Below are positions 11,174 through 18,043 of a stretch of 62,848 bases of DNA, piece after piece. The position numbers and the translations under genes are program-made. Source of the stretch: Alphaproteobacteria bacterium (GTDB taxonomy: Bacteria; Pseudomonadota; Alphaproteobacteria; Caulobacterales; Parvularculaceae); assembly GCA_030433215.1 (NCBI GenBank), contig JAUIMC010000009.1:1-62848 (forward strand), written 5' to 3'. Numbering within the stretch: the stretch's first letter is position 1; each line of letters starts with the position of its first letter. Under the pieces are notes generated by a model that ran no database searches, was not told the origin of the DNA, and saw only the letters and a list, made by a program, of their open reading frames with translations.

Positions 11174-11695
11174 ATGCCTCGTCCGTCCTTACCCGTTGTT
11201 CTCGCCGCCATTTCCGGCCTCGCCGCCAGTCTCGCCCCGCTCGGGGCCGTCGCGCAGCAGCCCGAGGCGAAGGCGACGTTCCGGGACTGGTCGGTGTTCG
11301 TGAGAGAACTGGATGGGGAGAAAATCTGCTTTGCGGCCACCGAGGCGACGGACAAATCCCCGAAATCGGTCAATCACGGCGATGTTTTCTTCCTGATCGC
11401 CACCTGGTCCTCCGGGGCGGCGAAAGAGCAGCCGAGCCTGATGACCGGCTATCAGATGAACGCCAAGCCCGAGCCGACGCTTCGGGTGGGGTCCGACAAG
11501 TGGGAAATGTACACATCCGAGAACGAGGCTTTCATTGAATCGGCCTCCGAGGAGGAGCGCCTCATCCGCGCCATGCGCAAGGGCGCCGATATGCGCGTTT
11601 CCGCCGTCTCCCAGCGCGGCACGGCGACGAGCTATGTCATTTCCCTGCGCGGGGTTTCCGCCGCGCTCGACCGCGCCGCCGAGGAATGCAACTGA
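11174..11695 (+). CDS. invasion-associated locus B (IalB) family periplasmic protein
   Basis: A 173-residue secreted protein with a signal peptide ending VAQQ (about residue 27), then FRDWSVFVRELDGEKICFAAT. The W-x-V and C-F/Y-x-x pattern of the IalB family is present, with a second Cys at the C-terminus (EECN) that likely forms a disulfide. The family is widespread in alphaproteobacterial envelopes; its biochemical role is unknown outside Bartonella. It is monocistronic and divergent from acnA. Confidence 0.88.
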   Translation: MPRPSLPVVLAAISGLAASLAPLGAVAQQPEAKATFRDWSVFVRELDGEKICFAATEATDKSPKSVNHGDVFFLIATWSSGAAKEQPSLMTGYQMNAKPEPTLRVGSDKWEMYTSENEAFIESASEEERLIRAMRKGADMRVSAVSQRGTATSYVISLRGVSAALDRAAEECN

Positions 11696-11710
11696 TCTCG
11701 CGCTGCCGGC

Positions 11711-11808
11711 GTGAAACATTTTGCGTAAACCTCTTTTCCCGATCTCTTGCTTTGGCGTCTTTCCTGGCGTTCAGGCCGATTTGGCGCCTTTTGCGTAAAA
11801 TGTTCCAC
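11711..11808. repeat. 98-bp inverted-repeat unit in the IalB-gor gap
   Basis: Arms at 11711-11729 and 11790-11808 can pair over 19 positions with 16 Watson-Crick pairs, two G-U pairs and one mismatch; each arm contains the quasi-palindrome TTTTGCGTAAA. It sits 15 bases after the IalB-family stop. I see no open frame inside and no clear target-site duplication. The rest of the 315-base gap (11696-12010) holds only a G/C run near 11893-11910, with no recognisable gene. Confidence 0.6.
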
Positions 11809-12010
11809 GGCGCTTTTTTGGTCGACGGGGCAATGCGCATCGCTTGCGGCGCGCGCCGCGCTTCACATCCATCGCGCAAACTATAACCCCCGCCGGAGGG
11901 GCGGGGGGCAAATATAGTTGATTAAATTTTATCCCCGGCCTCGGGTTTGGCCTTATCCTGCGGCCCGCCCGTGGCTGCCGTTATAGGGAGCTCCCGGGAA
12001 CGGGACGTCC

Positions 12011-13396
12011 TTATGGGGCGTCCGCCGTCGTCGGCACGAATTTGGTTTTCATGGTGACGAGCTCTTCGGCGATGGTCGGGTGCAGCGCCACGGTGTCGTC
12101 GAAATCTTTCTTTTTAAGACCCGCTTTCACGGCGATGGCGACGCACTGGATCATTTCCCCGGCCTCTTCGCCGACAATGTGACAGCCGAGCACGCGGTCG
12201 GTGTCGGCGTCGACGACGATCTTCATCAGAACGCGCTCGCCGGAGCCCGTGAGGATGTGTTTCATGGACCGGAAATCGGTCTTGTAGATGTCCACATTCT
12301 TGAATTCGTGGCGCGCTTCATGTTCGGCGTAACCGACCGAGCCCACGGGCGGCTGCGAGAACACGGCTTTGGGAATGAAGCGGTAATCGGTCGACGTCGG
12401 ATTGTCGTTATAGAAGGTTTCGGCGAAGGCCGCGCCCTCGCGGATCGCCACCGGCGTCAGGTTCACCCGGTCGGTGACGTCGCCCACGGCGAAGATGGTC
12501 GGGCAGGAAGATTGCGACTGCTCGTTGACCTTGATGGCGCCGTTCTTGTCGGTTTCGACGCCGGCGTTTTCGAGCCCGAGCCCCTTGGTCACGGGCTTCC
12601 TGCCCACCGCCCAGAACACGCATTCCGTATCGATGTGAACGCCGGTCGACAGGTGCACGCGCTTGTTCTCGCCGTCGAGCTTTTCGATCTTGTCGAAGAC
12701 GGCCTGGGTGATGACGCGAATGCCCTGGCGCTGCATTTCCTTGTGGACCTGGGTCGAGATGTCGGCGTCGAAATAGCGAAGAATGTCCTCGCCGCGATAG
12801 ACCAGCGTCACGTCGGCGCCGAGCCCCTTGAAGATGCAGGCGAACTCGATGGCGATATAGCCGCCGCCGGCGACCACGACGGATTTCGGCAGTTTTTCGA
12901 GGTGGAACGCCTCGTTCGAGGTGATGCCGAGCTCGTGGCCGGGCACGGTTTCGTCGACCCAGGGCGCGCCGCCGACGGCGATCAGGATGCGCTCGGCGGT
13001 GACGTCGCGGCCCTCGGCTTCGAGGTGAACGGTGTGTTCGTCTTTCAGCACCGCGCGGGACTGGAAAATCTCCGCGCCGGCGTTTTTCAGATTGCGGATA
13101 TAGATGCCGTTGAGGCGGTCGATCTCGTTGTCCTTGTTGGCGATCAGGGTCGGCCAGTCGAAGGCGACATTATCGGCGCTCCAGCCATAGCCTTTGGCGT
13201 TTTCAAAATCGTGGCCGTACTCGCTTGCATAGACGAGATATTTCTTCGGGACGCAGCCGCGAATGACGCAGGTGCCGCCGACGCGGAACTCTTCGGCGAC
13301 GCCGACCTTGGCGCCGTAGGTCGCCGCAAGGCGCGAGGCGCGCACGCCGCCGGAGCCTGCGCCGATGGTGAAAAGATCGTAATCGTAGTCAGACAT
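12011..13396 (-). CDS. gor: glutathione-disulfide reductase
   Basis: A 461-residue FAD-dependent disulfide oxidoreductase that regenerates GSH with NADPH. The FAD-binding N-terminus is TIGAGSGGVRASRLAA, the redox-active pair sits in GGTCVIRGCVPKK (Cys 43 and 48), an NADPH-binding Rossmann motif VVAGGGYIAIEFA follows near 180, and the C-terminal dimer domain carries the catalytic H-P-T-x-x-E motif (LHPTIAEE). It is the last gene of the glmU-rpiA-hypothetical-gor run, 9 bases after its upstream neighbour. Confidence 0.97.
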   Translation of the reverse strand: MSDYDYDLFTIGAGSGGVRASRLAATYGAKVGVAEEFRVGGTCVIRGCVPKKYLVYASEYGHDFENAKGYGWSADNVAFDWPTLIANKDNEIDRLNGIYIRNLKNAGAEIFQSRAVLKDEHTVHLEAEGRDVTAERILIAVGGAPWVDETVPGHELGITSNEAFHLEKLPKSVVVAGGGYIAIEFACIFKGLGADVTLVYRGEDILRYFDADISTQVHKEMQRQGIRVITQAVFDKIEKLDGENKRVHLSTGVHIDTECVFWAVGRKPVTKGLGLENAGVETDKNGAIKVNEQSQSSCPTIFAVGDVTDRVNLTPVAIREGAAFAETFYNDNPTSTDYRFIPKAVFSQPPVGSVGYAEHEARHEFKNVDIYKTDFRSMKHILTGSGERVLMKIVVDADTDRVLGCHIVGEEAGEMIQCVAIAVKAGLKKKDFDDTVALHPTIAEELVTMKTKFVPTTADAP

Positions 13397-13405
13397 GGGA
13401 AACCC

Positions 13406-13930
13406 TTATTGCTGGGAAATATCCGGCACGAAGCCAATGCGCGTTTCAAAACGCTTATCATTGAATTCCAGGACTTCGAGCTGGAAGGTGTTCAAAAATT
13501 CGCGATAGATCGCCTCGAAGATAGGTTCGAGCTTGTTCTCATAGTCGAGGGGAATGCGGATCAGCGGCTGCTGCGCCACGAAAACGTCGAAGCTGTCGCC
13601 GGTGACCTCGATGGAGAGCGCGGTCCTCAGCCACAAAGCGCCGGAATCCTCGAGATTGTGAACGGTCAGCGCCACGCCGAAGACGACGGGCTCGAGCACG
13701 ATGACCTCGCGGCTGCGATAGCTGAAGGCGTCCTCGCCATAATCCTTGCGCGGATCAAAGGCCCCCATCGGCGGCACGGCGGTGACGCATTCGGCGTTGC
13801 AGCCGAGATGGTCCGGCAGGCCATCGAGCACCGCCTCGCCAAGTCCCTTGCAGCGCAGGAGATTCTCGAACGCCGCCGCGCCATAGGCCTCGATCGCTTC
13901 TTTCAGTTTGTCAAAACGGGACTGGGACAT
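13406..13930 (-). CDS. conserved hypothetical protein in the rpiA-gor operon
   Basis: A 174-residue soluble protein starting MSQSRFDKLKEAIEAYG, with no signal peptide or membrane segment. It has a helical N-terminus and then a beta-rich region (VIVLEPVVFGVALTVHNLE and a matching late strand). I recognise no domain. It lies 9 bases upstream of gor and 80 bases after rpiA, so a housekeeping or redox-linked role is suggested only by context. A longer in-frame reading extends to 14086, but the first 52 codons are arginine-rich shadow of the rpiA end; ATG 13930 is preferred. Confidence 0.7.
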   Translation of the reverse strand: MSQSRFDKLKEAIEAYGAAAFENLLRCKGLGEAVLDGLPDHLGCNAECVTAVPPMGAFDPRKDYGEDAFSYRSREVIVLEPVVFGVALTVHNLEDSGALWLRTALSIEVTGDSFDVFVAQQPLIRIPLDYENKLEPIFEAIYREFLNTFQLEVLEFNDKRFETRIGFVPDISQQ

Positions 13931-14010
13931 GGGACTTCCGGCTGTTCGCGGCGGACGGTAGCGCGGGGGACGGCGCGAGGCAAAGCCGCCGGGCGAAGTG
14001 AAACAGGGCT

Positions 14011-14706
14011 TCAGGCGCGGTCGATGGAAATCCCGTCTTCGCCGCCGAAGATCGCCATCTGCGTCATGCCGCAAAAGAGCCCGCATTCGAGGACGCCGGG
14101 GATTGCGGCGAGGGCTTTTTCGAGCGCTGCGGGGTCTTCGATGCGCCCCAGCCGGCAGTCGATGATGAGATTGCCGCCGTCGGTCTTCACGGCCTCGCCG
14201 TCCCGGGCGCGCAGCTCGAGCCCGGCGTTCTGGAAACCGTTTTCCGCGAAGGTCCGGCGCAGGGCGGAGACGGTGAGCGCCCAGCTATAGGGCGAGATTT
14301 CGACCGGCAGGGGAAAGGCCCCAAGCGCCGCGACGCGTTTGGTGTTGTCGGCGATGACGATGAATTTTTTCGCCGCATGGGCGATGATCTTTTCGCGCAA
14401 CAGCGCCGCGCCGCCGCCCTTGATGAGATTGAGCGCGGGGTCTGCCTCGTCGGCGCCGTCGACGGCGAGGTCGATCTCCGTCGTCTCGTCGGGTTCGATG
14501 ATCTCGACGCCGACGCGTTCGGCGTGCTGGCGCGTCGCTTCGGAGGTCGGCACGCCCTTGAGGTCCCAGCCTTCCGAGACAAGCTTGCCGACAATATCGA
14601 CGAAATAGGCCGCGGTGGAGCCGGTGCCGAGGCCCAGGACCATGCCGCGCTCGATATGCTTGGCGGCTTCTTCCGCGGCGAGACGTTTGCCGGCTTCCTT
14701 GTCCAT
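14011..14706 (-). CDS. rpiA: ribose-5-phosphate isomerase A
   Basis: A 231-residue enzyme interconverting ribose-5-phosphate and ribulose-5-phosphate in the pentose phosphate pathway. The phosphate-binding GLGTGSTA loop lies at about residues 24-31, the catalytic acids are in DLAVDGADEAD near 85, and KGGGAALLREKI carries the active-site Lys. Length is typical. It starts 10 bases after the glmU stop on the same strand, so the two are almost certainly co-transcribed. Confidence 0.97.
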   Translation of the reverse strand: MDKEAGKRLAAEEAAKHIERGMVLGLGTGSTAAYFVDIVGKLVSEGWDLKGVPTSEATRQHAERVGVEIIEPDETTEIDLAVDGADEADPALNLIKGGGAALLREKIIAHAAKKFIVIADNTKRVAALGAFPLPVEISPYSWALTVSALRRTFAENGFQNAGLELRARDGEAVKTDGGNLIIDCRLGRIEDPAALEKALAAIPGVLECGLFCGMTQMAIFGGEDGISIDRA

Positions 14707-14716
14707 CTTTTAGATC

Positions 14717-16066
14717 CTACTTCTTCTTTGCCTTGTGCTTGTCGTGAAAGCGCGCCGCCCAGCCTTTGATGGCGGTCTGGCGCGCGCGGGCGACGGCGAG
14801 ATCGCCGGGCTCGACGTCTTTGGTCACCACTGAGCCCGAGCCCACATAGGCGCCCTCGCCAATCGTGACGGGCGCGACCAGCGAAGAATTGGAGCCGATA
14901 AAGGCGCCCTTGCCGATCACTGTCTTGAATTTTCCGTATCCGTCATAATTGCAGGTGATGGTCCCGGCGCCGATATTGGCCCCTGCGCCCACCTCGGCGT
15001 CGCCGAGATAGGTGAGGTGGCTCACCTTCGCGTCCTCGCCGATCACCGCTTTCTTGATCTCGACGAAATTGCCGACCTTGGCGCCGGCCTTGAGCGCCGC
15101 GCCGGGCCGCAGCCGCGCGAAGGGACCCGCGCTGGCGCCGCCCGCGACGGACGCGCCTTCCAGATGAGAGAACGGCTTGATCTCGGCCCCGTCGGCGACG
15201 GCGACGCCCGGGCCGAAGACCACATGCTGGCCGACAGTCACGTCCTTGCCGAGCTTTGTGTCATGGGAAAAATAGACGGTGAGGGGATCGGCGAGGGTGG
15301 CGCCCGCCTCCATCGCCGCCGCGCGCATGCGGTCCTGAAACACCGCTTCGGCTTCGGCGAGTTCGATCCGCGAATTGACGCCGAGCACTTCGTCGTCATC
15401 CGCCTCGATAACGGCGCAGCGTTTCCCGTCCGCGCGGGCGAGAGCGACGATGTCGGTCAGATAATATTCGCCCTTGGCGTTGTCATTGCCGATGTCTTTG
15501 AGGCGCTTCATCAGGAACGCCGCGTCGATGGCCATGACGCCGGAATTGCACAGCGTAATTTCGAGTTCTTCCGCGCTTGCGTCTTTCGCCTCGACGATGG
15601 CGGCGAGCGCGCCTTTCTCGTCGAGCTTCAGGCGGCCATAGGCGCCCGGCTCTGCGGGCGAGAAGCCGAGGACCGCAACGGCGGCGCCGTTCGCGATTTC
15701 GCTGGCGAGATCTTTCAGCGTCTGCGGCGTGACGAGGGGCGTGTCCGCATAGAGAACCAGCACGGCGCCTGAAAAGCCTTGAAGCGCGGGCAGGGCCTGC
15801 ATCACCGCATGGGCGGTGCCTTGCGGCGGCGCCTGCACCGCGACTTCGACGCCTGCGCGCAGCGTTTTTGCAAAGTCGCCGACCTGGGGCGAATGATCGC
15901 CGACGACCACCGCCATGCGTTCCGGCGAGAGCGCGGCCGCGCCGTCGATCACATGGGCGATCATCGCCCGCCCGCCGATTTCATGCATGACCTTGGGCAG
16001 GGCCGACTTCATGCGCGTGCCGTGGCCGGCGGCGAGAATCACGGCGGAGGTTTTGAGCTCAGTCAT
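14717..16066 (-). CDS. glmU: bifunctional UDP-GlcNAc pyrophosphorylase / GlcN-1-P acetyltransferase
   Basis: A 449-residue bifunctional enzyme giving UDP-N-acetylglucosamine for peptidoglycan and LPS. The N-terminal uridylyltransferase domain opens with VILAAGHGTRMKSALPKV (residues 9-26). The C-terminal left-handed beta-helix acetyltransferase has hexapeptide repeats including VIGEDAKVSHLTYLGDAEVG and GAGTITCNYDGYGK. Length matches the family. It is the first gene of the run glmU-rpiA-hypothetical-gor and is divergent from gph. Confidence 0.98.
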   Translation of the reverse strand: MTELKTSAVILAAGHGTRMKSALPKVMHEIGGRAMIAHVIDGAAALSPERMAVVVGDHSPQVGDFAKTLRAGVEVAVQAPPQGTAHAVMQALPALQGFSGAVLVLYADTPLVTPQTLKDLASEIANGAAVAVLGFSPAEPGAYGRLKLDEKGALAAIVEAKDASAEELEITLCNSGVMAIDAAFLMKRLKDIGNDNAKGEYYLTDIVALARADGKRCAVIEADDDEVLGVNSRIELAEAEAVFQDRMRAAAMEAGATLADPLTVYFSHDTKLGKDVTVGQHVVFGPGVAVADGAEIKPFSHLEGASVAGGASAGPFARLRPGAALKAGAKVGNFVEIKKAVIGEDAKVSHLTYLGDAEVGAGANIGAGTITCNYDGYGKFKTVIGKGAFIGSNSSLVAPVTIGEGAYVGSGSVVTKDVEPGDLAVARARQTAIKGWAARFHDKHKAKKK

Positions 16067-16208
16067 GGACGGGCTTTCACTTTTCCAAAGCAGACATCGC
16101 GGCGGGGCTCGTCTATCACAACCGGGGCGAACCGGCCTATACGCCTATGCGGGCTGATTGGCGCGATTCGCGGCCTTTCAGAGCGTAAAGCGGCAAACAG
16201 GCGGAGAT

Positions 16209-16883
16209 ATGGCGGAAGATTTGCGCGGGGGCGCGCTCCTATTCGATCTCGACGGCACCCTGGTCGACACGGTCGAGGACCTCTCGGCGTCCATGAATCA
16301 CGCCCTCACCGCCGCCGGCCACGATCCGGTCCCGACCGGCGAGGTGCGCCATCTCGTGGGCCACGGGGCCCGGCGGATGCTGATGCGCGGCTTTCTCCTG
16401 AGCGCCGGGCGCGAGGCGGAAGAGGCCGAGCTCGACGAAGCCATGACCCGGTTTCTCGATTACTACGGGGAGAATATCGCCGTTCACTCAAGGCCCTTCG
16501 ATCATGTGATCGAAATGACCGAGGGCTTTCTGGCGCGCGGCGCGCGGGCGGCGATCTGCACCAATAAGCGCGAGGCGATGGCGCGCCTGCTGATTGAAAC
16601 GCTGGGGCTGACGTCGCTTTTCGACGTTATTGTGGGCGCCGACACGACCGAGGCGGCGAAACCGGACCCGGCGCCCGTTCGTTTGTGTCTTGAAAAAACC
16701 GGCGCGGCGCGCGCCGCCTTTATCGGCGACAGCGACACCGACATCCGCGCGGCGGATGCGGCTGCGCTGCCGTGTTTTGTTGCGAATTTCGGATATGGGC
16801 CGGTGACGCTCGCCGACAGGGCCACGGTCTTTTCGAGCTATCGCGAAGCCGCGCCGCTGATCGAGGGCGCGCTCAAGGCCTAG
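16209..16883 (+). CDS. gph: phosphoglycolate phosphatase (HAD family)
   Basis: A 224-residue HAD phosphatase that hydrolyses 2-phosphoglycolate or a similar small phosphate ester. Motif I is LFDLDGTLVDT (nucleophile Asp near residue 12), the cap is helical, motif II is ICTNKR, motif III includes AKPDPAP, and motif IV is FIGDSDTDIRAA. ATG 16209, after GGCGGAGAT, is chosen over an in-frame ATG at 16158, which would add a 17-residue basic extension. Substrate range in this subfamily is hard to read from sequence. Confidence 0.88.
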   Translation: MAEDLRGGALLFDLDGTLVDTVEDLSASMNHALTAAGHDPVPTGEVRHLVGHGARRMLMRGFLLSAGREAEEAELDEAMTRFLDYYGENIAVHSRPFDHVIEMTEGFLARGARAAICTNKREAMARLLIETLGLTSLFDVIVGADTTEAAKPDPAPVRLCLEKTGAARAAFIGDSDTDIRAADAAALPCFVANFGYGPVTLADRATVFSSYREAAPLIEGALKA

Positions 16884-16935
16884 GTAGCGCTCGCGCCGGT
16901 TTTGCGAAACCGGATTTCCCTTTTCGTCCGGCGCT

Positions 16936-17136
16936 CTAGCCGGCTTCCGCGCCCGCCATCTTGGTGGGCATGCCGTTGATCATGTTGGAACGCAGATCGG
17001 TGCGCGCTGAGCGCATGGTCGACACGAAGCCTTCCTCTTTCATCTCCACATCAACATCGAAGCCGCGTTTGCGCCAGAAATCCTGGATCTTTGCTGCCAG
17101 ACGGCCGGCGCCGTCGCGATCGCACAGGTCAGTCAT
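16936..17136 (-). CDS. small conserved hypothetical protein
   Basis: A 66-residue acidic/basic soluble protein starting MTDLCDRDGAGRLAAK, with a central amphipathic helix and VDVEMKEEGFVSTMRSART, ending NGMPTKMAG. The 'FWRKRGFDVDVE' stretch has the feel of an alpha-beta DNA- or RNA-binding small domain, but I do not recognise the family. An in-frame extension to 17205 adds 23 AT-biased codons without a better start. It is divergent from the XRE regulator, a typical place for a regulated small gene. Confidence 0.6.
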   Translation of the reverse strand: MTDLCDRDGAGRLAAKIQDFWRKRGFDVDVEMKEEGFVSTMRSARTDLRSNMINGMPTKMAGAEAG

Positions 17137-17332
17137 TGTTTTTTCCCGATCAATGCTTGGTCGTTTCCACGAAAGCCAGATTATAAGATAAGCTGATTTT
17201 TTCAAGCCTGAGTCTGGTAATTTTTATACCCGCCGGTTTCCCTGAATATGGTACCCAGCCTAGTAGTTATGGCGTATCTGGTGCGCTTTAGCGCTCAGCT
17301 GCAGAATTTTATGGCGCAAGGGAAACAAATAA

Positions 17333-17355
17333 TATAAAATAAACTTATAAAATAA
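17333..17355 (+). promoter_or_regulatory. paired 10-bp direct repeat ahead of the XRE regulator
   Basis: TATAAAATAA occurs exactly at 17333-17342 and again at 17346-17355, ending beside the AAGGAGG ribosome binding site. A short palindrome GCGCTTTAGCGC lies at 17283-17294. The repeats could be an autoregulatory operator or a promoter -10 region; this is inferred from position. Confidence 0.45.
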
Positions 17356-17364
17356 GGAGGGCCT

Positions 17365-18039
17365 ATGGAAGCCGCTCACGCCGCCGCCGCCCGCTCCATC
17401 GGGGAACGCATCCGCCAGGCGCGGAAAACCAAGGGATTGAGCCAGACCGACCTCGCCAAGCGCATCGGGGTCACGCAGCCGGCCATCGCCAACTGGGAAA
17501 GCGGGGTTCACGACCCGCGCCGCCTCACGCTCGCGAAGCTCGCCGACGCGCTGGAAGCGTCTCTCGACTGGCTTGCGGCGGGGGACCGCTCATCGGCCGA
17601 AAGCGACAAGCATGCCGCCGCCGCCTATATCCGCCGCCCGGTCCGGCATGTGCCGGTGATTTCCCTGCGTGCGGCGGCCCTCTTCGCGCGGGACCCTCAG
17701 GCCGACCCTCATCCCATGGCGGAAGATTATATCCCGGTGACCTTGGGGCCGTCGAAACTCTTTGCGGTTTTCGTCAACGACCCGGCGGTCAATCTTTCCT
17801 TCCTGCCGGATACGGTTGTGATCGTGGATTATCATGACCGCCTGCCCGATGACGGCGATTTCTGTCTGGCGCTCGTCAATGATGTTCTTGTCCTGCGGCG
17901 CTGGCGGTCGAACCCGGCGCTCGTCAGCGGCGCGGCGCGGCTTGAGCCGCATTCCAGCGAAAGCGGGCACGCCGCCTATGCGGTGACGCCCGCCGTCACG
18001 GTCATCGGTTGTGTGCGGGTTTCGATCCGCCTTCATTAA
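17365..18039 (+). CDS. XRE-family regulator with degenerate S24/LexA-like C-terminal domain
   Basis: A 224-residue repressor-like protein. Residues 11-70 form a helix-turn-helix of the XRE/Cro class (GERIRQARKTKGLSQTDLAK, VTQPAIANWESG). Residues 95-220 follow the beta fold of the S24 domain of CI/LexA repressors (LFAVFVNDPAVNLSFLPDT, VVIVDYHD). The usual catalytic Ser after G-D is a Pro (residue 140) and the Lys of the V-K-R-L strand is Arg (178/179), so RecA-stimulated self-cleavage is not expected. AAGGAGG lies 7 bases before the ATG. It converges with the hybrid kinase, with 4 bases between their stops. Confidence 0.85.
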   Translation: MEAAHAAAARSIGERIRQARKTKGLSQTDLAKRIGVTQPAIANWESGVHDPRRLTLAKLADALEASLDWLAAGDRSSAESDKHAAAAYIRRPVRHVPVISLRAAALFARDPQADPHPMAEDYIPVTLGPSKLFAVFVNDPAVNLSFLPDTVVIVDYHDRLPDDGDFCLALVNDVLVLRRWRSNPALVSGAARLEPHSSESGHAAYAVTPAVTVIGCVRVSIRLH

Positions 18040-18043
18040 GTCG

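Noticed and set aside
12080..14290. Plus-strand frame of 736 codons over gor and its neighbours
   Set aside because: It spans three sense genes and one intergenic gap; composition is that of an antisense shadow.
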